Part shown: piece after piece, positions 1 through 11,363 of the stretch
Numbering within the stretch: the stretch's first letter is position 1
How the letters are laid out: each line of letters begins with the position of its first letter
DNA from: Meandrina meandrites
Lineage: Eukaryota > Cnidaria > Anthozoa > Scleractinia > Meandrinidae
Length of the DNA stretch: 64,000 nt
NCBI GenBank assembly: GCA_963693305.1
Contig: OY855905.1
Location: forward strand, 38,536,137-38,600,136
Direction: 5' to 3'
The notes under the pieces: model-generated
What the model was told of the DNA's origin: nothing
The model's database searches: none
What the model saw: only the letters and a program-made list of their open reading frames with translations
Translations under genes and position numbers: made by a program

Positions 1-812
1 AATTAACTTTGGCCAAAATAGTCGCAAAATGGAGAATGTTGGTTAACGTTAATTGCCAAAGTAAGAAAACAATAGTTGTCTTTTTCATTTATCCAGAATT
101 TCTTTCTTGTCAGGTTTTTTTTGGGGGGGCCTTGTAATTGCATATATACTAATATTTGACTGTTCACACAATTGCGCAGTCCCGCACAATTCCCGCACAA
201 TCGCCGTTTTTCAGCGCACAATTTGTCTCCCAAAACCCGCACAATTTTCTTTTTTTTCCCGCACCCTGTCAGAAGGCCTGTTGTAATACCGCTGACCATT
301 ATGAGCCGAATTAAAATCGTTTAAAGAACGTTCCAACGTAGTTATTTTCGTTTGTGTTGAAGAGTTTTTTTGTTGAACTGTTCCAATTATCATGCAGAAA
401 AGTAAATAAAAGATTAAAGAAACAGGTAAGGAAGATAAACATGCAAAACAAGTTTAATTCTTGTACAGTACACTAAAACAATGGAAAGGAAATGTGGTTT
501 GCAAACTTTATAGGCGGTTCCATGATCGAAGGCATCAAAACACAATTAGGAGTCTGAGCAATGAGGTATCCTTAATTTAAACAGATAAGTAAGATAGGCG
601 ATTGAAATAGTTGTAATGAAAAGTTTTGTGGTCAAATTTGTTTCGCTTAGTGATTGAACTGCAAAAAAATGTTGATGCGTAGCCAGCCCTTTGCATTATC
701 CTGGTCGCCAAATTGGCGACCTGTGTGGAAAATTTAGTCGCCAAATTTTATTTCCACTTGCCATGGCGACCAAAATGGTCGCAGCTTGAAGCGCTGCCAA
801 CAGTTTCAGTAC
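1..812. other. Presumed PPP6C intron with repeat debris
   Basis: No phosphatase exon could be read here. Positions 175-262 repeat a short CCCGCACAAT-type word several times, and 700-785 holds inverted GGTCGCCA / TGGCGACC words around an AT-rich spacer, both looking like decayed small transposons. Confidence 0.4.
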
Positions 813-3800
813 CTGATCAAGGGTCCGGATATCTGGTGATAACCCACCATGAACACACAGAATTTGTCCATCAATAATCTGAAAAAAAATAAATACTGCT
901 AATGACTTTAGGCAGAAAAGAAGTTACTCGCGTTTGTTCATTTACAATGTACACATGGTGCATTTGGTAACACTAACAATACAATGACAGAAAATTAGTT
1001 CTGCTAAAACTAATGTTCACAATATTTTATTTACAGGTGGACTATACTTAGTTACTTATTTTCCATATTTCCCAAAGCACTTTTTTTTCTTTTTCAAGAT
1101 TTAAAGTATCAATGTGACTGGCGGATACAGATTTTGCCTAATGACTACAATGTTGTTACAAGCTGGACAAAATTTGAGACTTCATTTTCTGTACTTTTCC
1201 CAGGTTTGGAAAACTAGTCAGAAGATTTTAATAAATTACAATGTTGGTGAATCAAAAACTTACAGCAGCCACTGTTAAAAGATCAAACACTTTACAGACA
1301 TATCTCCAAGCATTGGCATTTCCATACTTTGACTGACATTCATCTGACAAAATGAGAAAAAAAAACATGAAAATGGTTCAGATTTACTCACCTACAACAA
1401 TTACATTAATAATTATTCAATCAAAAAAGTCAAAGCACATGTACTTGAGAGAACTGTGGTGATCTATTAATAACCAGGGTCATTCTGTTGTGTTCTTGGG
1501 CAAAACACTTTACTCTCCCGGTGCCTCTCTCCACCCTGGTGTATAAATGGGTACCAGAGAATTTAATGCTGGGGCTTAGAACACAGACTTTACTTTTACC
1601 TTGCACTGAAATGTACCTGCAGTGGACTATATGCCATACTACTACAAACCTCAAGAAACAGAAAGCAGAGCAGCATTAAGCACCTGCACTATTGAACCAC
1701 TTGTAATGTAATGGTATATTTCACCAGCAGTGAGATATCATACTTCATTAGTAACACGTTTTGTAACACCTCTGTTTAAAATGAAGTTGAAAGAAACAAT
1801 TACCATAGAAGCCATAAACTTGAGTGATTTGCCTACTTTCATGATTTCCTCTCAGAAGCGTAATACGATCAGGCCATCTGTAACAACAAAACAAATCAGT
1901 AATCAAATGAATGTCAGGGAAATACTTGTACTCTGTAGTATTCTTTGGTTATAATATTCTTTAGCTCTCATCACAGAGCTCAAAAAAGTGTAGTTCAGTC
2001 ATCCAAGGCAAGGAACTTTTCATTATTACATGCCAATGGGCAAGAGCCCAGAAAAGTCGCCACTAAATCAAAAAAAAAACTAACACAGGCATGCAGCTGC
2101 CCTGGGCAAGCTAAATTTGAGAACTCTACACTGCTACATGTACCATCTGACATCATAGATTTCGCAGTGTTGCCCACTCAGAAATATCTGTCAGGAAACA
2201 GTTTTATTTATTAGATGTCAAGTGACCTCAAGGTAGCAAATGAGAGTATGCACTACTGGGGAAAGAACTCCAGCTACATAACAATAACAACATCATTATT
2301 ACTGGCATGCTCTTAGCCAATAATATTGCAAATATACTGAAATATTTCATTGCTTGTAGAAAATATAATAAGTCTTAATAAACTTTTGTGGCATTCTTTG
2401 GCTTGCCAATAAAAATCTCTGGTGCTTAATGTTCATTTTGATTAATAAACCCAAATTTTTTTCAGAGTAAATGTAAAGTGGAAAACCTTACTTGGCTTTT
2501 AATGTAAGTAATCTGGTAAAGGTCTCCAAGCTGAAATAACCTCTATCTACAAAGTCTCCCTGTGAAAAAAAAAATGAATTTCACCTCCTATTAAATCTTC
2601 ATTACCATCATCATAAATAAATATTCTATATTCTACCTATTATAACTGTTTCTCATTGTCTGATGGTATACAGCTAATTATCAAAATTGCCCAGGGTTCT
2701 CCCAAAAGTTTAAAGTAGATGGAAAATGTTTTGTAGTAGGCAGCACTGAGCAATGAAGCAATATACGCATCATGTTTCGCCGGTGCTTACAGAGAACAAT
2801 GATTGACATATGGAAGATAATCAATCATACCACTTACTACAAATACAGTAGTAACAAAACCAATCACGCCAATTTCCACATGAATTTATGTCGCCCCCAA
2901 CTTCAAAGTATCCGCTAACGTTGACACTCTTTACTCACACTTTAAGACCCAAGAAATGTACACGGTTTTCACTGTATAGTTTAGAGCTATATTTATCACT
3001 AAATATTATACATAATTAATTATTATATATATTTCTTCACCATGTCCATTTCGGGGACGACAAAGCTTGGGGCAACTTCACCTGCAACCTTTTACTTACA
3101 ACTGAATATGTGTATTTTTGTCATGATATCAAAACAGTAGCACTTGTAATTTATTGTCTGGTTCAAGTTTTGATATTGTAAGTTTGAATATTCACTTAGG
3201 TCTGGTGCAGAAAGAACTCAAAATTACTATGCAAGTGGCGACAGTGAGATAAATGTTTTACACTAAGTGGTGTGGGGCCATTTTCTGGATGCCGAGATCT
3301 TTGTATGGATCTTTGCCTTTTTCACTATACATTGCAAGTCTTATAATTGTTGATGTACAGCACAAGCTTACATAGAATGCACCTTAAACTGCTGGCAATA
3401 ATATAATACTCTCACCATGAAGACATAAGATGTGTCTGGAACTTGACCACCAGTGTTAAACAACTCCTCTAAATCATAAAACTGTCAGGAATAGACAAAA
3501 TAACATGAACACTAAAATAAAGTTACACTAATGTAAGTAATGAAGATAGCATTCTAAAACTGCAGAGACATAACTGAATATACTCACGCGTGTGCTCTCT
3601 TAGGAAGAATTATGTGGATGATTTTGTCCTCACTGTACTGAGAAAATTTTTTGTTTGTATACTTCCTCACGCGGTGTTTCACACCGTACCACGCGTAACA
3701 CAGAGCATTACACTGTAATTACAGAGTAACATCATAATAAATCAAAACGTAATGATACCTGTCCATGAATGTCTCCACAAACTGTAACCGGTGTGGAAAC

Positions 3801-4011
3801 TGGCTGAACGTTTGATTCTTCAAGCAACAGTTCACAAACGCAGTCGCAAAGTTTCTGCCATTGATGTCACAAGAATTCGTTTCAGGTTAATAAATCGAAG
3901 ACAACACAAATATATAAAGAAGTTTTGTTCCATAGAAATTACCTTGAGGTCATTTTCTGGAAGGTATTTACATTCTTTTGCAATTTCAATCCAGTGGTCA
4001 ACGTCCGCCAT
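813..4011 (-). CDS. PPP6C: Serine/threonine protein phosphatase 6 catalytic subunit, 5' seven coding exons (partial)
   Basis: Encodes the metal-dependent PPP-family phosphatase catalytic subunit that works with regulatory subunits in cell-cycle and stress signalling (family knowledge). Coding exons read on the minus strand are 4011-3943, 3854-3759, 3481-3416, 2559-2492, 1877-1804, 1343-1264 and 878-813; all have AG/GT borders and join in phase, giving 173 residues. The start [20 protein letters not shown] closely matches the PP6 N-terminus. Metal and catalytic motifs are present in order: GDIHGQ (exon 2), GDFVDRG (exon 4), [10 protein letters not shown] (exon 5) and CVHGGLSPD (exon 7). Human PPP6C has about 305 residues, so roughly 130 C-terminal residues lie left of the window; no further exon was found in 1-812. 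PP4 and PP2A are closely related, but the N-terminal wording favours PP6. Confidence 0.95.
1486..1640 (+). mobile_element. SINE fragment with Nin-DC-like core, in PPP6C intron 5
   Basis: The stretch carries the words TTGTGTTCTTGGGCAAAACA, CTTTACTCTC, GCCTCTCTCCACC and GTGTATAAATGGGTACC in the same order as the full-length SINE at 54724-55030. The tRNA-like head is missing. It is in the opposite orientation to the host gene. Confidence 0.7.
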
Positions 4012-4176
4012 TTTGATTTTGAAAGAAGCAATGATGCAACTGGCCTCGTTCCTATGATCTAACAATAATAAGCGGTCTTGGGGAGGTCTGGGGTGAAGTG
4101 GACGGGAGGGGACAAACCGAAACCGAAACAAGAAGCTGAGCAGCTTATAACCGGGTGGTTAAACGAGCTCTTTTCT

Positions 4177-4237
4177 CAACCTCGTTCCCAGGGTCTCTCT
4201 TGGGGGCGGGGAGAGAGAGACCCTGGGAACGAGGTTG
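4177..4237. mobile_element. 61-bp palindromic mini-element upstream of PPP6C
   Basis: Two perfect 23-bp arms (4178-4200 and 4214-4236) surround a 13-bp G-rich loop. The word CTCTTTTCT lies directly on both sides (4168-4176 and 4238-4246), a 9-bp target-site duplication. It sits about 165 bp upstream of the PPP6C start codon. A 9-bp duplication suggests mobilisation by a Mutator-like transposase; that is inference. Confidence 0.75.
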
Positions 4238-4246
4238 CTCTTTTCT

Positions 4247-4973
4247 TTTACTAAATTACTGAAACTCGGAAAATGAATTATGCAACAAGAACCTACTTGT
4301 AAAACCGAACACCACGACAAATACATTTAAACAAATTAGTAGAAATAATAAACACACTGCGGTGACAAACATAACAAGACAACGCATGTCGGAAAAAAAC
4401 TTTGATTTTAAAATCTTGTCGTTTCGTATGCTACAACATACATCTTCAGAAGTGACCGTTAACTAGATTGCAATTGAAGTTTAACTGCGAAGAAAAAGAA
4501 AAAGACTGGTATCTAATAAAATGAAACAATACTAATAATTAATAACAAACAGATGAGTCTGCGGGAAAAGAAATATAAAATGCTAGTAAAGAAAAAGTTT
4601 CTCACCGCCAACGTTTTCATTAAAGGCTGGCTTTAAATCGCAAATTAACAATGTTCCCTTAATTTTAGAATGTATAACTGACCGACCAGTTGCTAAGATA
4701 TCAAAATTGTCCCATTTAATATTTTTTCCCGCAGACTCATCTGTTTGTTATTAATCGTCGTTCATTTAGAACTCAACTAATAGTAACAATAAAAAAACTT
4801 TAATAATATTGTTTATTTCATTCATATTGTCAGTAATATTATTAATAATCATAAATATTCCATGAATTTTCATTAAATTTCGCAACTGCCGTTATTTTTC
4901 CTGTTAGGTCGACTTGTGGTTTCTCTCACACTATGTACGCCTGCAAACAAAAGAAAAGTAGACCTTCACCTTC
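4247..4973. other. AT-rich intergenic DNA
   Basis: I see no gene, RNA or clear repeat in this stretch. Confidence 0.4.
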
Positions 4974-5640
4974 TTAGGGCCTGTTTACATGGAGGTGGGG
5001 GACCCCGGGCAGGTGAGGTAACCCGCCTAGCTGGGGTAACCCGCCTCTCCATATAAACTCTCATTTTTTCTCGATCGTGTTTACATGATAGGTGGGGTAA
5101 CCCGCCTAGGCGGGTTGCCCGGTCTGCTGGGTAGGGTAACCCTCCCAGCCGGGGTCGCTTTTTGCCATGTAAACGTTTCAAGGTGGGGTAACCCGCCTAC
5201 CCGGGGTCGGTTCATGTTACCAAAACGCGCCAAATCCGAACCAACAACCAAACGCCCGCCATATTGGAACCGCAACAACATGTTTCAGTCTCGAGGATAT
5301 CAGCGTGGGGAGCTTTTTCGCCGGGTTCATCTGCTTAGTGTCGAAGGCCGCAATCAAGATGGCAATCAGGAAGAATCTGAAGGTATTCAAATTTCAAGTG
5401 ATGCTTTAAGTGAAGGACCGATCGAAGCACGCGCTTCTTCTCTACTTAGAGATCAGTCGATAACACAAAGCAACGAAAAACGTTGTCTCTGCCAATGAAA
5501 ATCATGCTGTGAGAAAAAAAAAAAAAAAAAGAAAGAAATCTACCCCACACTATTTTCTCAAGGAAGTTAACCCCGGGACCCCGGGGTGATAAGATTGCAT
5601 GTAAACGCGAGCTATTTTTCGACCACGGCTGGGCGGGTTA

Positions 5641-6608
5641 GGGACGGACCATTAGAAAACTGATGGGGGGGGAGGGGGATTTTTGGCTTGCAAGAATTTT
5701 TTTTTTTGGCCCATTGCCTGTGCAAGAATTTTTTTTTTGGCTGCAGCCCTATGCACGAATTTTTTTTTAATTAAATCTGCTTCATGCACAATTTGCTACT
5801 GAATTAATTAAAAACAGTGCTACCGGTACTTTGATTCATTAAATACATAGCTTGTTAACATTACTTTCCATCTATTTTATGACATAAAAAGTAAGTAGCA
5901 GTTTACAGGTGTATAGTGAAAATTTGCGTAATTTATATACCTGTCAGGCCCGCAGGATTGCATTTTGAGGTGAGGGGACCCAAGGTTAGCACGGATTGTG
6001 ACGGTATTAAAATCGGCAGGAGTAACTTTGCGAACACCGAGCACAGAATGCCGAACGCCGAACGCGAAACAAAATCACCGAAGCAAGCAAAGCCATTACC
6101 ATTATTGAGAGCTAACCGTAAACAGGCTAATCTGGGCCTTTTTTAGGCTAACCTAAGCGATATTCAGGCTAACCGGAGTGATCTTTAGACTAACCTGAGT
6201 GCAAGATACACTCCGGTTAGTCTGGATAGCACTCCGGTTGGTTTTTGCTTGTTTCGGTGATTTTGGTCCGCGTTCTGCGTTTGGCATTGTGCGTTCGGTG
6301 TTCGGCAAATTACCCCTGCCGTATTAAAATTTTGGGAGGCCCATTTCCGTTGGGGGGTCCGGGAGAATTGTCCCCCGGGAAAATTCTGAAAATCTAGACA
6401 TGCTCTAATGCGATTTGGTGCATTTTGGAACACTCTTCGAGAAGAATTATAATTCTGGCTTAATATCAAAATGCGACCCATCTTGTGCATGAATTTTTTT
6501 TCGTTGGGTTTTTCCATGAATGAAATTTTTTTCGGACATTTTGCCTTGCATGAATTTTTTTTTGGTTTTTTCCCCATCCCCCCCATCACTTTTCTAATGG
6601 TCCGTCCC
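5641..6608. mobile_element. Second TTA-flanked element nested in the first
   Basis: Inverted ends begin GGGACGGACCATTAGAAAA at 5641 and end with the mirror image at 6608, each followed inward by a G-rich or C-rich run. TTA flanks both sides (5638-5640 and 6609-6611), and removing the insert rejoins the outer element at a single TTA. Near both ends the words ATTTTTTTTT and GCACGAATT or GCATGAATT recur. The middle (about 5990-6330) is a long imperfect foldback. A 195-bp relative lies at 46995-47189. Confidence 0.75.
5990..6330. repeat. Long imperfect foldback inside the nested element
   Basis: Left-arm words such as GACGGTATTAAAATCGGCAG, GCGAACACCGAGCAC and AAAATCACCGAAGCAAGC are mirrored on the right (about 6240-6330). 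Between the arms, AGGCTAACC-type words occur at about 6121, 6147 and 6165 and in inverted form near 6212 and 6230. Confidence 0.65.
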
Positions 6609-6960
6609 TTACCTCACCTACCCGGGGTCCCCCACCTCCATGTAAACAGGCCCTTAATTGCACTGAAATTACGTAACCGGAAACTCGACACAATTTTCTA
6701 AATGTTTCGAAAGTGGATACCTTATACAGCAATACACCACGTCACACATTAACGTGTAACATTTCACAATCATTATCAAGAGCAAAAAGGAACAAGCAAT
6801 TCTTATGGTTTACTTTAAAATTACTGTAGTATAATATGCTGTTACAAAAATAAACGGCATGCAGTGCCTGCGAAAGGGATGACGTCTCACAAGGGGTCTT
6901 AGATAATTTTTAGTAAAAAAAAATTAACGTAAATAAAGTAGCTTCCAACTTCTGTGTTGA

Positions 6961-7017
6961 TAGCCCACGAACGCAGTCGTATTTCACAGCCGGAAATACG
7001 TCAGCGTTCGCAGGCTA
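6961..7017. mobile_element. 57-bp foldback mini-element, TAGCC...GGCTA family, copy 1
   Basis: Arms of 25 bp (6961-6985 and 6993-7017) match at about 21 positions. The flanking 9-mers CTGTGTTGA (6952-6960) and CTGCGTTAT (7018-7026) agree at 7 of 9 positions, a worn 9-bp duplication. Copies with exact duplications lie at 44250-44329 and 57828-57915. Confidence 0.65.
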
Positions 7018-7900
7018 CTGCGTTATCTTGTAGCATTGATATACGAAGGTCAAATTAAACGCCGTCTTAAATTGTTCACACTGTTTATTAAATCTAATAG
7101 ACTTTGCCAAATATAATTTGTGTCTTTCGTTTATACCTTGTATCAGTCCTTTCTAACTGCCTTGGAGTATTTTGCCCTGGGTTTTACACACTCATTCCAT
7201 TTTCTATTTTTACATTTACAATAGTGTGCAGACCATTGTTGATTTTTTGGAAGATAGGGAAAGTTCATCTGGAACATTGTACGATTTCGCCTTTCAATAA
7301 TGTCGAATTAGCCCTTGTGGCGAGTTGTACCCGCATAGACAGTCACTTTCTTCCAAACCAAAACAAAACCTTTAACAAAAATAAAGCAAACGCTTTTGAC
7401 TGCTTACCAACAACTATGTACTACACGACAGCAATTAAACACTTTCTATATGACCGGAAATTAAAACACGCGACAAAATTTCTCTTATCAACAAAATGAA
7501 CTTACTACGCTACGTATTTCGTAAACAAACATCAAATCAGAAATTTACAACTTATCACAGTGGCGGACAATCAAAAACGTTATTTGCCGCAGAAGATCAA
7601 AAGCCAAAATGCATCAGTGGCGCTATTCTCTGTGAGAAAAAATAAACACTTATCCACTTACCTTCACGTTTGTTTGTCTGGAACAGTCCCTGAATTAGTA
7701 AATATATGTAGATTATTGGACTCTCTCCTTTCAGCTCAACGCAACTCAAACGGGCAAAAAGCACAGCGAACGAAAACATCACACTGGCATCAAAGTAATG
7801 GTCTTCAATACAGGTCGCTGTTTCGCACTCGATCGCACGGGGCTATAAATCATTTTACGAATACGTAAATTTTACGATTTGAACTCATTCCGACTCCACC

Positions 7901-8025
7901 GCTTAAATAACACCAAAATAAAGTTTTTACACTAAACAAACAACGGAGTAATCATAAGTTATAGCTCCGCACGTTAAATAACACCAAAATAAAGATTTCA
8001 CACTAAACAAACAATGGAATTCGTA
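7901..8025. repeat. Diverged tandem duplication, period about 72 bp
   Basis: The words TTAAATAACACCAAAATAAA and CACTAAACAAACAA occur at about 7903-7945 and again at about 7975-8015 with a few differences. Confidence 0.65.
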
Positions 8026-9614
8026 AAATTCTAAATATGTAAATTATACATAACTCCTCGCGAGCAACGTGATTTGAACTCCGGCCAAATGCGTATTTTG
8101 GGATCTGCGACGACGAAAACACGCGGCGTGCATTTTAAGAACCCGGCGGGCCCCAGGCCCCACCCAGTTAAATAGGTGGTTCACGAGCCTTTTGGTGCCA
8201 AGCACTGCCCTATTCACAAAGATAAGTACTTTTAATTACCCCCCATCCTCTCCTATTCTTAGTTTTCATGTTACATCATAAAATTCTGAAATCAAAATTC
8301 AATAGGCCTGCTAAACTTTCGATGCCACTAGATGAAAGATGAACTAAAAATATATCGTTTTGCAAATTTCCAGCTTGGTTGTGCCCTTCGTTTTTAAACC
8401 AGAGCATTTTGAATATTCGAGTTCTCCGCCATATGTGATATCAAGCTGAGTGCCGTGACAAAGCTGTTTTGATTCAAAAAAGGCCTTTCCTTTCCATTTT
8501 TGCAGATTGAACATTCCCAATGTACTAAGTGCTGTTTATGTAAAAGTATAATAGATCATCAGCTAAAAGTAGTCGCTATTAATAGTAAAGTTAAGTTCCA
8601 GATGGTTTCTCTGACATCACGGCGGCCATGTTTGTGCCCCTCGGAAGGACACAAATATGGCGTCTCCATACTGAGCTTTATAAATTCGCGTGGAAAGTTT
8701 CGGCAAATAACTCGCAAACTGTGCACCGCACAGACCTGAGACTTGGACAAATTGTTATCTATTTTTCTTCTATAATATCTGAAGCTCATAGCTTCTGTCG
8801 TTGAATGGTTTCGATTTTAGGCCAAAAATTAATGGATAAAAATTTCCGGATACCCAGAACCCCCTGATAGGGCCTCAGTCTCGAGCAAGTAAGAACCAGG
8901 CATGTCATTTCAAATATTCTTTATTCACAAGTCTCAACCCTACCATCACTCGCCAAAAAACTCTCATTTTAATAAATTAATCCCTAAATTCAAAGAAACT
9001 GAAGAAGCTCTATTTAAAGACACAAACACTCAAACGCTCAATGTTGTGCACACTCGCGGCTCTCACACAGAACAAAACTATTAAACCATGTATTTTTGTG
9101 TGACCTACAAACAAATTGATCGAGTTATTTTTTTAAAACTGGTCAACCCTTTGTTGTAATCTTATGATTTAAATATTGTTTCCCTTGAAGTAAATGACCA
9201 GCAGAGGAAATAAGCTTTCGTCAAGAATTCATGGACGCTAACATTTCGCCTTAGGGAAGCGTGTCTCAATTGAAATTAAGGGGACAAGTTCGACAATGAA
9301 AAAATAAAAATTAAGAGGAGAAAAACTTTTTTTTCCCAGCCAGTTTCTGAAAAACGTCCTTGGGACAGAATCGAAATAATATTTTAAATAACTTATTTCT
9401 GCAGCATGCAGATTTGTCAAATTCAGCATGTTCAGTAGTCCAGCTAGCGACTTGTTATCTTCTCTTAAACTCCTTTAAAGTCTTTGGAACGGTTTGGGAT
9501 CAAATGAAGAAAATTGAGGACTATCCTGACAAAAATGACCGGACGTCCAAGCACGGACTACGTATTTCAAAGTTTATCGAACTTTTACAGACCGGGAGAT
9601 CAAGCCTCGAACTT

Positions 9615-11363
9615 TCAGGACTTTTCCTCTTCGTCTGATTTCTCTTTTTCTTGTAGCGCTTTCGGATGAAACCGATCCATCGAAACTTGTTTCCGAAGTC
9701 GATTAAGGACAGGTTCAGATTCGGAATCGTTTGGAAATTTCGGAATATGCACTTTGACTTGCTTTCCCTTGACCGTCATCTGCATTGTGACGTATCCTTT
9801 ACAAAGTGATCGACTCGGTCGAGCATCATATGCGTACGTGACCGAATCATCTTGAGAATGGCGTTCAGGTTGCGAAGAAAACATAGACTTCTTTCTAGTG
9901 TTCGGAGATAACGAAGCAACGCTGAGTTTCTTGGGTTCTCGTTTATTTCCTTCGTGGTTTGAAGCGATACCTTTATTCGGTACAAAGTTGAATTTTCCTG
10001 GAGGTAGCGTGACACTTCTCATTCTTTTCTGCAACTCTGGCGGTTTTTCGCGGGGTGCTTGGGTTGTTTCTGTAGAAGCTGTGTCAGACACGTCACGCAG
10101 CTTGCTGTTGCGTGACTCTATTATTTTGTGTCTCGGTTCTCGTGACTCAATTACGCTGAAGCTTAGTTTATCCATATTAGGCGTTCCGTCCTGAGGCTCA
10201 ACGAATGCCAGCCGCGCTGGAGGCCTGGCGCTAGCTTGCTTTCGTCTTGGTTCGGGTGTAGAATGCGCTTTATTGGTGGCTGTGTCAGTGATTGACTTAC
10301 GATCTACATAAGGACTCTCTCGTGCAATCAAGTCACGTGATATCGATACGCTATCATGACAGTCTGAAGGGCTGTCTGAAGCTTGAACTTCCGTCATACG
10401 ATCCAAGTTTTCACATGACTTTGATAGCAATTTTCTTTTAACAGCAGGAAAGCTTGACTTTTCTACCGTGCTGTTTTTATCCTCGGGATACAGCTTTTTT
10501 GCCCAAGCTTGTTTATCTGGGCCAAAGAAAATTTGTTCCGAGTGCGTGGGTATCACAGTTTTGTTTTGTTTGTCTTGGCAAATCTGCTTATCCGAAATAG
10601 ATATCAAACGTGACTCACTCGAGAGCTCATCGTCTTTTTCCATATCTGCCTGTGAAGTTTTCCGCAAAGACTTGGCCAACCTTGGAGACAAGATCACGCC
10701 ACGATGGTCTAGCTTAAGATTAGGATCAAATAAACTTTCTCTCGATTCTTTGTCCTCTTTTTCCTTGAATTCCTTTAGTTTGTCGTTGGACAACTGCACA
10801 AAATTGCGCCGCGATCCAGGACGGCAAGGTGGTTCTATAACACGGAATTGATGTCTTGCCCTAGATCGCATCATACCATTGAGATCGTTTGGTTGTTCCT
10901 CGGTTGCGGCCTCTCTTTCTGTGTCTCCTACCTTGTGGATATTTATCTGCGAGAAGGCCTTCATAATAGGCTCGCTCTTATGCATATTCAAACTTAATTT
11001 GGGGCTTCTAGAAATGGAAGAATCCACACTGCCTATTTCTGGCACCGATAATCTCTTGAAAGCAACCGACACGTCTTCAGAACTGTTCGCGGCTCGCGCG
11101 TCGATTGTGTAACCTTGAGAGCGCAGAAGTTTTCTTCGCTCGACGCTAATTCCTGAATTTTTCCGCACGCTTTTGATCTCCTCTATCTGCTTCTGAAGAC
11201 AATGTTTTTCCACGTTAAACTCGGCATATTTCTGGTTCTTCTTGCTATCCAAGACTTTAAGTCTTTCTTCTAGAAGGAACGATTCAGTCTTGTTCATCCG
11301 ACGAGTCTTAATGAAGCTGTCACACATGATTGAGGTTCCTGGTTGCTTGGCCGGGTTAGCCAT
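9615..11363 (-). CDS. Uncharacterised intronless protein, paralogue A (582 aa)
   Basis: I do not recognise the family. One uninterrupted frame runs from ATG at 11363; a second candidate start is Met23. Residues 18-84 form a charged, probably helical or coiled-coil block with the word SVERRKLLR. Residues 178-188 read PPCRPGSRRNF. The middle is Ser/Arg/Lys-rich and looks disordered. Residues 512-543 form a conserved tail motif with YDARP, KGYVTMQMT, KQVKV and PKF. Block order and spacing match the gene at 15368-17089, so coding function is well supported by two independent copies. No signal peptide or membrane segment is evident. The absence of introns could mean an old retrocopy followed by tandem duplication. 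Function unknown. Confidence 0.85.
   Translation of the reverse strand: MANPAKQPGTSIMCDSFIKTRRMNKTESFLLEERLKVLDSKKNQKYAEFNVEKHCLQKQIEEIKSVRKNSGISVERRKLLRSQGYTIDARAANSSEDVSVAFKRLSVPEIGSVDSSISRSPKLSLNMHKSEPIMKAFSQINIHKVGDTEREAATEEQPNDLNGMMRSRARHQFRVIEPPCRPGSRRNFVQLSNDKLKEFKEKEDKESRESLFDPNLKLDHRGVILSPRLAKSLRKTSQADMEKDDELSSESRLISISDKQICQDKQNKTVIPTHSEQIFFGPDKQAWAKKLYPEDKNSTVEKSSFPAVKRKLLSKSCENLDRMTEVQASDSPSDCHDSVSISRDLIARESPYVDRKSITDTATNKAHSTPEPRRKQASARPPARLAFVEPQDGTPNMDKLSFSVIESREPRHKIIESRNSKLRDVSDTASTETTQAPREKPPELQKRMRSVTLPPGKFNFVPNKGIASNHEGNKREPKKLSVASLSPNTRKKSMFSSQPERHSQDDSVTYAYDARPSRSLCKGYVTMQMTVKGKQVKVHIPKFPNDSESEPVLNRLRKQVSMDRFHPKALQEKEKSDEEEKS

Larger units (their letters stand above)
4977..6653. 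mobile_element. TTA-flanked DNA transposon, PIF/Harbinger-like, non-autonomous
   Basis: The ends are inverted repeats: GGGCCTGTTTACATGGAGGT at 4977 mirrors the end at 6653, and similarity continues for about 45 bp. TTA flanks both ends (4974-4976 and 6654-6656), the 3-bp duplication usual for PIF/Harbinger elements. The left interior has GC-rich units of the type GGTGGGGTAACCCGCCTA separated by GTTTACATG or CATGTAAAC words (around 4985, 5088, 5165 and 5598). No transposase frame is seen. The 5085-5498 open frame lies inside this element and is not recognisable. The element is interrupted by another at 5641-6608. Confidence 0.75.
6654..9614. other. Intergenic DNA with small repeats
   Basis: No gene is recognised. 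A diverged tandem duplication lies at 7901-8025 and a small foldback at 6961-7017, both listed separately. An imperfect hairpin built on GGCCATGTTTGTG and CACAAATATGGC lies near 8623-8662. Confidence 0.4.

Noticed and set aside
5085..5498. 137-codon plus-strand frame
   Set aside because: It lies within a non-autonomous transposon, begins in GC-rich iterated repeats and resembles nothing I know; a captured exon remains possible.
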